Source: Chrysoperla carnea
Taxonomy: Eukaryota; Arthropoda; Insecta; Neuroptera; Chrysopidae
NCBI RefSeq assembly: GCF_905475395.1
Contig: NC_058339.1
Span: 45,083,172 to 45,147,171 of the forward strand
Length of the DNA: 64,000 nt
Direction of reading: 5' to 3'
A program made the translations under genes and the position numbers. The notes below the pieces were generated by a model. It was given only the letters and a program-made list of their open reading frames with translations, made no database searches and was not told the origin of the DNA. Shown here piece after piece: positions 47,587 through 58,154 of this stretch (its first letter is position 1; each line of letters opens with the position of its first letter).

Positions 47587-49469
47587 TATTTTCGCTCATC
47601 TGTTTAAAAAGGGTGGTCCAAGTTACAGTAGCAGGACTTCAGCAAATGCCAGCTAATGTTAAAATATTGATAATTCCTAAATACACTTTAAGTAGGAAAA
47701 GCCTCCGTTTCTAATGGCTTTTTATGAGTTTTGCCAAAACGACTGTTAAAAAAACTTGACACACAGTATAAACTAAGGATCGTTTATGATTTAAAGCTAT
47801 GATAAAAAATTATAATAACCAGCGGTGGATAAATGGGTGCCCATTATTAAGTTTCGAAAAGTCTTTTACGTCGCTGATTTCATTGCAAATACAATAGTGT
47901 TAAGAACTTGCTTTTCTTTTTTTTTAATGAAAAATGGTGGCGCATGCTGTTTTTAAGAAACTGGGTTATGGAACACGACGCAAATTTCTCGGATGGTAAC
48001 CGATTTTAGTTTGTATATTTTAACTTGGAACTTGAAAACTTTGTCAACACATTAAAGTCAAATTTGGTATTTTGTATTCGATTGAATTTGCTATTTTGTA
48101 TTGACCTCTTTCTTAATGTTGGGTATAAAGAAGTTATTCGTGCCAGTAGTATATCTATAGCAATAGCATATTTTAACCGAAATTATTTTACAGGGCTGAA
48201 ATGATGGTCTCTTTGGTATTTCTTTACAAATACGAATATTACATTCCTTTATTGATACATTTTATAAGAAAAAGTATCAAGAAACGTAATAATATTTTTA
48301 ATATATTATTTATGTTTATTTACGTTTTTCAAAAGGTATTCAATTTTTTATTATTATTGTACTCTTTTTGCTGTATTTGAGAAGTTTTTGTTAGATACGT
48401 TCTATGTTGCATGGAATATAAGGAGAGCGTGAATGAAAATATGAAATAAAAAAATTAGCTGAATTGTTCGAGCCATTTTCGAGTTTTGCGCTTAGCAACA
48501 CATTTGGCGATTCATTTTTATTTATATAGATTTCAATTTCAACTTTCTGAATAAATATTTTATTCTTAATGTAAATAGGGAACTTTTCTTTTTGGAATAG
48601 GTATTTTAGTAGGTTTCTTCCAATTCTTGTTATTATTAAAGAGTTTAACTAACCTGGTAGCACCAAAGAGCGAAGTTTGTTTTTAATCGACTTCAATTTT
48701 GAAAATGGTTTTCGCTTGTACAGTTGTTGTCATCATAACAAAATATATTAATCAGTGGTTGTTTGGTGGAGCTGCCTATGTGGTAAATGCGGCACTGTAA
48801 TTAGACATAATTATTCTATTTTCTTACAAGAAAAATTTATTTTTCGTACGTCTGCTTGGAAAATTTTATGATATTTTAAAATGTTGATATCTGGCAATAG
48901 CTCTACGAGAAAATAATCAATAATACTGAATTAATGCACGTAGCTACTGGTTGATTATATTTTAACGAGTTTATTGAATAATGGAATAAGGAAATTCACG
49001 TGATTTTTCCTTTGGTGAATATTTTTCGTGATAAGTTCCAGTATACAGAATTATAACGAAACAAGCAATATAATGGAATGGAATTTATTTTTTTATTGGC
49101 CTATATAGAAAAAATGTATCACTTCATTTAATAAAATTTATTAAAATTATAAACTTGTAGTTATGATAAAAAAATTATTTTAAATAAAAATCATTGTTTG
49201 TTTTAATTTGATAATGATGATGGCGGTTGGCTGTTCAGGAAAAAAAATTACTATGTTTTATAAAACAATATGGTTATTAATTTATCAATGTTTGCAATGT
49301 GTAGAACAAAAAACAGGATATATATATATATTCCAAATGTTTAAATAGAGCTTCAGTTCTAAACTAATAAATTTATAAATGCAATGTGTAATTCTACACA
49401 CAATTTCAAAAAAACGAACTGACTTGACGTGCATCGGAATATTGTAACGAGCCACGTATCGTGGGTGGT
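47587..49469. other. Gene-free stretch
   Basis: AT-rich DNA without a supported gene or clear repeat. Mixed-composition text near 47600-48000 may be old repeat debris. Confidence 0.4.
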
Positions 49470-50705
49470 GGTGAAGGTCTTCTTATAAGTCTGCAATGCA
49501 ATTTGAAACCTATGGTATCTGTTCAGAACAGAAATTGAACATGGTCTCTATGAAAACGGTATATATATACAAGTGAAGTTATGGCAATGGTGAAATAACA
49601 AGTCAGTCGATAAGGAGAGCGATTGTGAATTGTTCAGTGCGAAGATGTGTTTGAAATAATTTACGTACCTCTCGAATGTGCAAAGCGTAAAATATGTCAG
49701 AGTTTTCAAAGAATTTGCATGATTATGGTTTTATTATATCGAACCTTGGCGGGGATAGACCGTTACAATAGGTAAGAAAGTCTTGCTGTATTTGTCATAA
49801 ATAGTTCCGGTGGCCATCAGTATACATTGGCCTTGGGAAATATATCCGTAGAATTCAGCATGTCGACCGATTTTACGACTCGTTGTAATCGGCTTTATTA
49901 TTCTTACGTAACAATTTTTTATATCTACTACAATTCTTGTACAATTTAAGTAAAGCGACCTTCTTTTGTTCAAGTGAACTGAAGTTCTGTATCATAACTT
50001 TCTTAGGTCGTTTTAAAACGTTGAAAGGCAATAAGAAGTTTTGAACTTAATTTTGAACTTAAGTCACACGCCGATTTGTCTAGGATTACCTATTTACCAA
50101 TTTATACAGATGGGCATCGGATCATTTCTGCAAAATTTCAGAAACTTTCTTCCTTTTTGTAATCTTAGACCCCCCGTTGGGTCGATACAATAAAAATATC
50201 ACTAGGTGAATTCTTTGAAAACTCTGGTACATTTTACTCTATATTATCAAGTGAATCCGTTCGTGGCATCATTGCTCCTAAACGGATGAACCCATTATAA
50301 TTTTTTGTTTGTTTCAAACTTAATTTGATCGAGAGTCTTCTTAGCTATCTTCTAAGTATGATTTTAGGATTCCGTATCCGTAACAAGTAGAAAAGTAGAA
50401 AAGAGGCGATGATATTCAAACAGCTGAATTCTTTGAAAACTCTGGTACATTTTACTCTATATTATAAAGGTACATTAATGGTTCCACATAAAATCAATTT
50501 AAAATGTTGATTTTCCTAACTAACATTATTTAATAAAAACTCGACAACATTTCTTCGCAATAAACTGCTCACAATGAACTCTCCATATCGACTGACTTGT
50601 AATTTCAACCATAACTGCACTTAATTCCATGGAGACCATGGGCTATTTTTATTACTTTAGGTTCGAAACTCAATTTCACTCTTCTAGAGGCCTTCACAGT
50701 CACTC
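49470..50705. mobile_element. Inverted-arm element of about 1.2 kb with TATA/initiator-like arm ends
   Basis: The left arm (about 49470-49620) contains GTGAAGGTCTTCTTATAAG, AATTTGAAACCTATGGTAT, ACATGGTCTCTATGAAAAC and ACAAGTCAGTCGATAAGGAG. The right arm (about 50578-50705) is its diverged reverse complement and ends with the complement of TGTGAAGGCCTCTAGAAGAG. The left arm carries TATATATATAC at about 49560 and TCAGTC at 49603-49608, arranged like a promoter. No transposase or reverse transcriptase frame is visible inside. The 80-codon minus frame at 49734-49973 has no recognised domain. It could be a long-TIR DNA transposon or two LTR-like ends in opposite orientation. Confidence 0.55.
50207..50465. 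repeat. 41-bp exact direct repeat, two copies
   Basis: The 41-base word beginning TGAATTCTTTGAAAACTCTG and ending TTACTCTATATTAT occurs at 50207-50247 and 50425-50465 with no difference that I can see. Both copies lie inside the 49470-50705 inverted-arm element. This points to a recent local duplication or gene-conversion event. Confidence 0.85.
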
Positions 50706-51872
50706 AGGATAAAACGTGGCAAAAATAAACATCTAATAATAAAATACAAGCTTTTAGGCGTTGCTTGTTTCTGAGTAATGAATAAAATATTGACATTCTT
50801 TATCAATTTATACTTAAATTCTGAATTAAAAAATAGTGAAAAATTTCATTTTTTTGATTCGCAGTGTATTTTATGTATTTCAAATTTAATTTGTTATTAT
50901 ATTACATAAACAATTGGCGCGTATTTTAAATGGAATTGAACTGAAATGATTTAAACCATAGTCAATGAATTTTATAATTAATTAAATAATATTCTTCATT
51001 TTATATATGCGTTTTTAAAATTAATTTTATTCATTTCAAAAATTATTTAATGAAAAATATTAAATTTTAAAATATGATTTTATTTTCGAATTTTATATAT
51101 TTACACTAACTATTAAAAGCCCAGATGATAATGGTCCAATGATTGTTGGCAAAATTTTAGATCGAAAACTAACATCTTTCAAATTAATTTGATAAATGTG
51201 CTTTGGAAAGAATCTTTACAATTCGAATCTTGTCCTATTTTTCTTGCTAACAAGCAGAATTTAATTGTAACCAAGGATCTCGCATATTGACAAAGCTATT
51301 TTTGCAAGAAACATTTGCATCAACTAAGTAAAAAGCTTATGAATAGAACTAAGCCTCTCAAAAAGCTACTTGCCTCGGCAAATTAAAAGTTAGTTATTAA
51401 TTTTGTAGTGATTTTTTACAGAAGTAGGTAAATATTTTTTAGTTTAGCGAACATAAAGTTAAATTAATTTTTAGAATGAGTTTAGTTGATGTAAAATACG
51501 TAGATCAAACAATTTATTAGATCAATTATTATAATTTGTAAAATTTATAATAAAACACAAACAAGTAAGGTTTTGGTCATTAGCGTAAATAGAAATAAAT
51601 TGTGGACTTCCTGAACATGGTTTTTGTTCATGAAAATTTATTACTTTTGACCACACTTGTCAACAAAAATGATGTTAAAAGGGATTGAAAACTATTTGCA
51701 TTATTAAACTTAATTAATTAAAAAATCCATTAAATGACATATAACAAGCAAAAAACATTCATTAATTTTTATTTTTTTAAATAAAAATATTCATTTTCCA
51801 TGGGTATTATTAAGTCAAATAATAATTTAATTAAAATATTATTAATCACATAAAAACATTAGTTCGAGTCGA

Positions 51873-51877
<5 letters not shown>
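50706..51877. other. Gene-free stretch before the provirus
   Basis: AT-rich intergenic DNA ending in the TA microsatellite where the provirus sits. No gene or defined repeat is supported. Confidence 0.4.

Positions 51878-51931
<54 letters not shown>
51878..51931. repeat. (TA)n microsatellite, left flank of the provirus
   Basis: A TA run of about 54 bases directly abuts the first base of the LTR. Together with the TA tract starting at 60045 it represents the original microsatellite split by the insertion. Confidence 0.93.
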
Positions 51932-51935
<4 letters not shown>

Positions 51936-52500
51936 GTGACCTCCAATTTCACTTTTAGGAAAACCAATTTGGTCCGAAAATTGTTAGTTGTTCTCCTATG
52001 AAATGGATTCGACTGGAAATCCTTCAGTTCAGTTTAACGGGATCGCCACTTGATTTTTTCGTTAAATTCAAGAAACGGAGCTTTGATCTATTGTTGTGTT
52101 AACTTCTCGATGCTTTCGATGTTCACTTTTATTTTGTTGAATGTTGATTACGTCGTATTTAGGATGTTTTTCAAATTATAACACTTTATTAATTTTTTAA
52201 TTAAATTGAGATATTTTGTATTTAATTAATAAAAATAACTTTACATTACAACAATGATTATAACAATTAATATGATGTAAACTATTTTGAACATATTAAC
52301 AATTCGAAATTAACTTAAAAATTTTATTTTTTCAAAGATTATCAAAGACTGAATAAAATTAGAAAAATATTTTTATTTATAATGAAAATAATGCAATCCT
52401 GCAAAAAAGAAGAAATGAATTTATTATGGGAGTCTGCTTAGTCAGCGATTCTCAAATATTCAGTTTATGGGAATCTGTGTTGGAAATCTGATGCACCACA
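51932..52500 (-). repeat. 3' LTR of the provirus
   Basis: It begins TGTGGTGCATC and ends GGTCACGACA on the minus strand, so it has the canonical TG...CA ends. It is the downstream LTR of the minus-strand element and should supply the polyadenylation signal; several AATAAA words are present on that strand. Its length equals that of the 5' LTR. Confidence 0.95.
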
Positions 52501-52513
52501 ATCCTCCCCTATT
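52501..52513 (-). other. Polypurine tract
   Basis: AATAGGGGAGGAT on the minus strand directly abuts the 3' LTR, where plus-strand DNA synthesis is primed in LTR retroelements. Its purine run is the usual length. Confidence 0.85.
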
Positions 52514-52549
52514 AAAAGAATTTACGCAGTTTCTTGAACGAGGAAATTC

Positions 52550-54541
52550 TTAAAGTTTTACTTGACGGATTGGACGCCGGCCAGAAATGCTTGATGATTC
52601 TGAAGGTGCCCGTCTTCTGTTTTGTAGAAGAACAGTTTCTTGATCTGGTTCGTATATGATTTTGGTTTCGTATGGTTGAACTTGATTGTTCCTGTTTTCT
52701 CCGAATAGGCAGTTATAAAAGTTAAACGTATCTCCATTTTTCTTTTTGCATGGTAGTAAGCAGTTGATGGTTTTTGACAAAAGGGTTGCGAGGACTTTGA
52801 AGATTCCATATTTGTATGTGTAATAAAGAATAACTATTGATGCCATAGCGCTTCCAATGTAACATAACCATTTATAAATTGTATTTTCGTATTTGATTAT
52901 GAATGGTTTATTTAATTGTGTTTGCAGGTTTTCATCCATTTTCTTCAGTTGATGTTGTGTGTATTTGATTTCATTTAAATCCAGATTTCTTAATTTTATT
53001 GGTTTTAATTGTTCTGGACTAAGTTTTTCTTCTTTAAAAAGATATTTACAACAATCATCTTCTAAAATGTTTACTTGTGGAATTTGTAGGTACGTAGTTA
53101 CATTTCGAATTGTTATTTCTGGTTGTAGAATAATATTGTTTGTTATAAAGCGACAATCTCCAGTAATTTTTAGTAAACCCATTCCATTTAATGTTGATTC
53201 TTGGTCTGCTCCAGTATTGCAAAGTAGAGTTCCTTTTGTTAATTTGGAAAGGATAAACAGCCATTGATTTTTTGATACTTGTTGCCATATTTCAGGTTGG
53301 GCAATGATGGTGGTAGTTTTACATGATTTTGGTATAATTTGGTTTTCCAAATCGAACATTTCCAATTCACATATATCGGTTGAACGTCGTTCCATTGTGT
53401 CGATGTGCTTACAAATGTACAAGTCATTTAGGCGAATGCATTTGTCAAGCTGTTTAAGTAATGCGAATTGAGATTTACTTCTGCTAGATATTAAATATGG
53501 ATAATCAATTGTGATATAGGAAATTTGGCTTGAATTTTTATGTGGAGTTGGTAAAGGAAATACTTGAAATAGGTTAAATTCTGAGATTTGTGCTATTGGG
53601 ATTTTAATTAATATTACTAATGTAGATTCTTTTATGAAAGCTTTAACATCCATAATTTGATAATAATATTCAATATTTTCTGGTTCTATTTTTATTGGTA
53701 ATGATAATGAAGTGATTTGTTTTAATTCATTATAAAGTGTGGTAGGATTAATTATATTATAATCTACAATTCCATGACGAATGAGCGTTAGAGTCATGCT
53801 ATAGGATTGTAGCTGTCTAATATTTATATCGTTTATTTGTTTTATTAATAATAAATGATCTAATATTTCTATTTCTAGAGAGTTTTCGTTAATTGCTGCA
53901 GATGATTTATTTATAAATTTATTAAAAGATTTAATATTCGCGTTTAACTCCTGTTCAGCGTCTTGTATTGTTTCTAAGGTTTTATTTAGTGTATTCATGG
54001 TGTCTGAAAGTATTTTTATTTGGTCTTTCATCATTAAGTGGGTGGTTTTCCGATCATCGATAAGAGAATTAATAGAATTTGAGTAGAATTCAGAGTCGTC
54101 TGAATCGGGTGTACCTACTAGCCATTTCAGGATTTTAGATCCTGCATTTATGAGACCTCGACGTTTTCTTAAAAGAGTTTTTGTTGTAGTCGGTTTGTCT
54201 AATTGTAAATTGTGGGATTGAACGGTATTAATTAATGATTTAATTTCAGTTAATTGTTGCACTAATAATTTTTGTTGAAGTTTACAAGCTGCTGCGTTGG
54301 AGTGATTACTTGGTATCAGTGAACATAACGTATAAGATTTATGGTAAAAGCGTGTTGCTGTGTTTAAGTTTTCATTGAAGGTAGTAGTATTTATAAAGTG
54401 AAGTAAAGTTAGATGTTGGTTACATATTTTTGCTTTTCCGAGGCGTTTGAAGAATAAACCGGGTGATTTATCAATTTGTTCCACCTGTAGTTCTGTTGTC
54501 GCCTGGCGAAGTAATAGCAGTACGAACAATCTGATCATCAT
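52550..54541 (-). CDS. env: Env: cleavable fusion glycoprotein of the provirus
   Basis: A 663-residue frame starting at an ATG. Residues about 1-16 form a hydrophobic signal peptide. A furin-type site RKRR lies at 125-128, followed by a glycine-rich fusion-peptide-like segment that resembles the start of the F2 subunit in baculovirus F and errantivirus Env proteins. Heptad-like helical sequence follows (about 155-240), then a cysteine-containing ectodomain. One transmembrane segment lies at about 557-578, with a cytoplasmic tail of about 85 residues. The role expected from the family is membrane fusion and cell-to-cell transfer. It overlaps the end of pol by 71 bases in another frame. In related elements env is made from a spliced mRNA, but the splice sites were not identified here. 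No stop or frameshift was seen. Confidence 0.9.
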   Translation of the reverse strand: MMIRLFVLLLLRQATTELQVEQIDKSPGLFFKRLGKAKICNQHLTLLHFINTTTFNENLNTATRFYHKSYTLCSLIPSNHSNAAACKLQQKLLVQQLTEIKSLINTVQSHNLQLDKPTTTKTLLRKRRGLINAGSKILKWLVGTPDSDDSEFYSNSINSLIDDRKTTHLMMKDQIKILSDTMNTLNKTLETIQDAEQELNANIKSFNKFINKSSAAINENSLEIEILDHLLLIKQINDINIRQLQSYSMTLTLIRHGIVDYNIINPTTLYNELKQITSLSLPIKIEPENIEYYYQIMDVKAFIKESTLVILIKIPIAQISEFNLFQVFPLPTPHKNSSQISYITIDYPYLISSRSKSQFALLKQLDKCIRLNDLYICKHIDTMERRSTDICELEMFDLENQIIPKSCKTTTIIAQPEIWQQVSKNQWLFILSKLTKGTLLCNTGADQESTLNGMGLLKITGDCRFITNNIILQPEITIRNVTTYLQIPQVNILEDDCCKYLFKEEKLSPEQLKPIKLRNLDLNEIKYTQHQLKKMDENLQTQLNKPFIIKYENTIYKWLCYIGSAMASIVILYYTYKYGIFKVLATLLSKTINCLLPCKKKNGDTFNFYNCLFGENRNNQVQPYETKIIYEPDQETVLLQNRRRAPSESSSISGRRPIRQVKL

Positions 54542-57500
54542 CTGAAATATAATGTTTCAGATTATTTTCATGGTACGTTTTGTTTGATTTTTTCATTTTT
54601 ATAGTGACGGTGTGTGATTCAGGATGGACTGAAATGATTTTGAAAGGACCTCTGAATCGGTTTTTTAGTTTTCCTGGGGCTGCTTGGCCTTCCTTGATTA
54701 ATACATCATCTCCTACGTTAAATGTGCGTGGTTTGGTTTGTTTTTTGTCATATTGGGCTTTATTAACTTCTTTACTTTTGGTTAAATTTTCTCTTGCAAC
54801 TGTCCGAATACGTTTTAATTTGTCCTGAACTTCCTTTGATAAATTTTGATAGGTTTTCCTTGTTGTGTTTTTCTCGAATGAAGTGGGAATGTGTGGATCT
54901 ATTCCGAATACCAATGTGTATGGAGTTTCGTTTGTGGAACGATTTTTATGACTGTTGTATGAGAATGTTGCTAGGTAGAGCATTTCATCCCAATTATCCA
55001 TTTCGGCGTTAATGTATGCTCGAAGATAATTTTCAATATAAGAATGCGTCCTTTCTAAAGATCCATTGGTTTGTGGATGATATGGTGATGTCAATTTTTG
55101 TTTTATGTCGAATAATTTGTTTACTTCTTTTATTAGTGCGCTGGTGAAGACCGGATCTTGATCCGTGAGGATGGCCTTAGGAAATCCGAATGTACAAGCA
55201 TATTTCAAAAAATAGATAGCTGTTGTTTCAGCTTTTCTATCTGACATTGGAAAAGCTTGCAGATGTTTCGTAAGGTGATCTTGTATGGTTAAGATGAATT
55301 TATTTCCATTTGATGTGACCGGTAGGGGACCTACAAAGTCCATTGAAATTTCATCGTTGAAATTTTCCGCAGTGGTGGTGATAACCATGGGCGCTTTATT
55401 TAGATTAGAAGATTTTGCTTTTTGACATGTAGGACATTTCTTTATATAGTTTTCAACGTATGTTTTCATTCCCTTCCAAAAGTATTTTTCTCGAAGTTCA
55501 CTATACGTTCTTGAGACGCCTGGGTGTCCTCTAAGTGGGGAATCGTGATATTCTTGTAAAAGTTTCTTCTTTTCTTCGTCTGTACGGATAATGGTAGTGG
55601 TTGTTCCTTCCTCAGATACAGTATTCTCGTTTGGTTCTGCATTATTTGGTTGTGTTTCATTTGGTGGTTCTACCTCGTCTGGTTCTATGTTGTCTGTGTC
55701 ATCTGGTATTTCGATGATTTCGTTGTCATTTTCTTTGGAAGTAGATGGAATTTGTTCGGGTTCTTCATTTGATATATTTAGTTCGTTTTCTAATATATTC
55801 TGTATTTCATCCTCAGTTAGAAGCGTACTGTAGTTTATATTTTCGACGTTTATCTTTTCGATATTATTATTAAAATGATATAACAGTAGGTTATTTAGAT
55901 ATTTTGTTTGAATTGATTTATCTATAAATGCTAAGTCAATGAAGGTGTTGAAGTCAGGTGATGTAAGTGCTACTTCGTCCACTACTTCATATAAAAGTTT
56001 TGGGTTTATTTTATAATTTTCGTGTTGTTTTAGAATTAGTAAAATTATATTTTGGTTAGCATTTTCTTTTCTCAGAACTTGACCAAGATTTGCATTTTTA
56101 ATTTCATTTAAGGTAAAATTGTTTAGAATAAATGTTTTTAAATTTTCGTTAATATTTAAATTTTTTGCACATGGTATTATTAAATTTTTAATTGTTGCTA
56201 TATCGCAGCCAGGGTTGAATCTTATTATTGGGTTTGATTTTTTGTTGAATTTTTGAAAATCTTCATAGGATTTTTCTTTGTTTATCATTGCAACAAATAT
56301 TGGACGACTTAAAGTGTCTGCAGTATAGTTTGTTTTTCCCGGTGTGTAATTTATCTTGTATTGATAGTTCATAAGTTTTAGTCTCCAACGTACAAGTCTG
56401 CTAGTAGGGTCCTTAACCGAATTCAGCCATACTAATGGGCGGTGATCCGTTTTTACCAAAAACTCGCGGCCATAGAGAAAATGATGGAAATTTTTAATAG
56501 TTTTTAAAATAGCAAGGCATTCCTTCTCTATAGTAGAGTAATTTTGTTCGGCTTTGTTTAGTGTGTAAGAGTAGTATGCGATAGGTAAATCTACTCCGTC
56601 ATACGATTGTGTTAGTACCCCACCTATAGCCAGATTTGAAGCATCTGTAGTGATTGAAAACATTTTATTATCATCGGGGTATTGTAGAATTGGTGCTGAA
56701 GTAATTTTTGATTTTAAAGTTTCAAAAGAATTTTTACATTTTTCGTCAAATATGAATTTTTGATTTTTCTTCAATAGTTTGGTTAGAGGCTTGGCTATTT
56801 CACCGTAATTTTTTATAAATTTTCGATAGTATCCAGTGATACCTAGGAAACTTTGAATCTGTTTAATATTTTTTGGTTCGTTTAAATTGAGAATTTTTTC
56901 AATTTTTTCTTTTTGAGGTTTTATACCAGATAAAGTTATTGTATGGCCTAAATACTTTAATTCTTGTTGAAGAAATTCGCATTTGTCCATGTTTATTTTT
57001 AGATTATTGTTTTTTAATATTTGTAAAATTTCTTTTAAGTATGTGATGTGTTCGTCTAGACTTTTTCCAAGAATAATTAAGTCATCTAGATAACACATAC
57101 ATTTTTGTTGTAAAATTTGGTCATGAAATATTTCATTCATAAGGGTTTGGAAAGTCGCTGGAGCGTTTACCAAACCAAATGGCATTCGAAGGAATTCGAA
57201 ATGACCGTGACCAACGGTGAAGGCCGTCTTGGGAATATCCTCGGACTTGATCGGAATTTGGTGGAACCCACTCGCCAAATCAAGGGCCGAAAAGTACTTG
57301 TTTCCCCCTAAATTTGATAATATTTCATCAATTCGTGGAATTGGGTAATTATTTGGTATGGTTTTTTGGTTAAGCATTCTATAGTCAATTACCATACGAT
57401 ATTTTTTTATGTTTGAAGCGTCTAGTTTTTTATCTACAATCCAAACAGGAGAATTGTATGGACTTTTACTTTTACGAATAATATTATTTTTAAGTAATTC

Positions 57501-58154
57501 GTCAATTTGTTTTTGTGCTTCTTCACGTAAGTGTTTGGGTAGAGGATAAATTTTATTTTTAATTGCACAACTCTCATCAATCAATTTAATTTCATGTTCA
57601 ATTTTATTTGTGCACCCTGGAATATCGTTTTCTAATTTTACAATTTGGTTGTATTCAATAATTACTTCGGTTAACTTAGATTTTTCTTCTTCATTTAATG
57701 TGTCCGTACGTAATAGTTTTAAAATTTCATCTTTCCTAGATGGTTCGATTTTTGTATTAAAAATTTTCGCGGGATCTAAAGAAATTGAGTTAGTTTTATA
57801 GTTAATTACAGCATTATGTTTCGTTAGAAAATCTGTACCTAAAATTCCGTCATATGGTACAGTGTCACTATCCACTAAATGAAAGAAATGATGAAATTTG
57901 TGACCATTTTTAGTCATGTAGACTGATACAAGTCCAAACGATGAAATTGTTCCATCAGTTATACCTTTAATTGATATTCTAAGGTTACTATTTATTTCCG
58001 TTTTATGATTGGGGTTTAAATTGTTAACTTTTAATAAGCTAACACTAGCACCTGTGTCAATTAAAAAATTAAATTGATTGTTTCGAGAGTGTTCGGAATT
58101 AAATAAAAGTTTTTTATCATTTATTATTGCATTTGGAAGTTTAGTGAAGCCCAC
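54471..58154 (-). CDS. pol: Pol: protease, reverse transcriptase, RNase H and integrase
   Basis: An open frame of 1227 codons. Counted from 58154, protease has its DTG at 33-35 and ILGTDFL at 104-110. Reverse transcriptase has LDLASGFHQI at 291-300 and the catalytic YLDD at 355-358. RNase H has TDAS at 503-506 and TDHRPL at 569-574. Integrase has a zinc HHCC motif (H870, H877, C907, C910) and a D939, D998, E1034 triad with 35 residues between the last two. A GPF motif lies near 1169. All catalytic residues are present. There is no ATG at the start: codon 1 is GTG, and the frame is open upstream through the TTTAAAC heptamer, so it is most likely made as a Gag-Pol fusion by -1 frameshifting. 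An acidic, proline-rich linker (about 780-855) separates RNase H from integrase. Confidence 0.95.
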   Translation of the reverse strand: MGFTKLPNAIINDKKLLFNSEHSRNNQFNFLIDTGASVSLLKVNNLNPNHKTEINSNLRISIKGITDGTISSFGLVSVYMTKNGHKFHHFFHLVDSDTVPYDGILGTDFLTKHNAVINYKTNSISLDPAKIFNTKIEPSRKDEILKLLRTDTLNEEEKSKLTEVIIEYNQIVKLENDIPGCTNKIEHEIKLIDESCAIKNKIYPLPKHLREEAQKQIDELLKNNIIRKSKSPYNSPVWIVDKKLDASNIKKYRMVIDYRMLNQKTIPNNYPIPRIDEILSNLGGNKYFSALDLASGFHQIPIKSEDIPKTAFTVGHGHFEFLRMPFGLVNAPATFQTLMNEIFHDQILQQKCMCYLDDLIILGKSLDEHITYLKEILQILKNNNLKINMDKCEFLQQELKYLGHTITLSGIKPQKEKIEKILNLNEPKNIKQIQSFLGITGYYRKFIKNYGEIAKPLTKLLKKNQKFIFDEKCKNSFETLKSKITSAPILQYPDDNKMFSITTDASNLAIGGVLTQSYDGVDLPIAYYSYTLNKAEQNYSTIEKECLAILKTIKNFHHFLYGREFLVKTDHRPLVWLNSVKDPTSRLVRWRLKLMNYQYKINYTPGKTNYTADTLSRPIFVAMINKEKSYEDFQKFNKKSNPIIRFNPGCDIATIKNLIIPCAKNLNINENLKTFILNNFTLNEIKNANLGQVLRKENANQNIILLILKQHENYKINPKLLYEVVDEVALTSPDFNTFIDLAFIDKSIQTKYLNNLLLYHFNNNIEKINVENINYSTLLTEDEIQNILENELNISNEEPEQIPSTSKENDNEIIEIPDDTDNIEPDEVEPPNETQPNNAEPNENTVSEEGTTTTIIRTDEEKKKLLQEYHDSPLRGHPGVSRTYSELREKYFWKGMKTYVENYIKKCPTCQKAKSSNLNKAPMVITTTAENFNDEISMDFVGPLPVTSNGNKFILTIQDHLTKHLQAFPMSDRKAETTAIYFLKYACTFGFPKAILTDQDPVFTSALIKEVNKLFDIKQKLTSPYHPQTNGSLERTHSYIENYLRAYINAEMDNWDEMLYLATFSYNSHKNRSTNETPYTLVFGIDPHIPTSFEKNTTRKTYQNLSKEVQDKLKRIRTVARENLTKSKEVNKAQYDKKQTKPRTFNVGDDVLIKEGQAAPGKLKNRFRGPFKIISVHPESHTVTIKMKKSNKTYHENNLKHYISDDDQIVRTAITSPGDNRTTGGTN

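Noticed and set aside
49734..49973. 80-codon minus-strand frame between inverted arms
   Set aside because: No recognised transposase or other domain; too short to support.
58124..58154. Independent initiation of Pol at its first codon
   Set aside because: The codon is GTG, and the frame is open upstream to a proper -1 slippery heptamer, so frameshifting explains it better.
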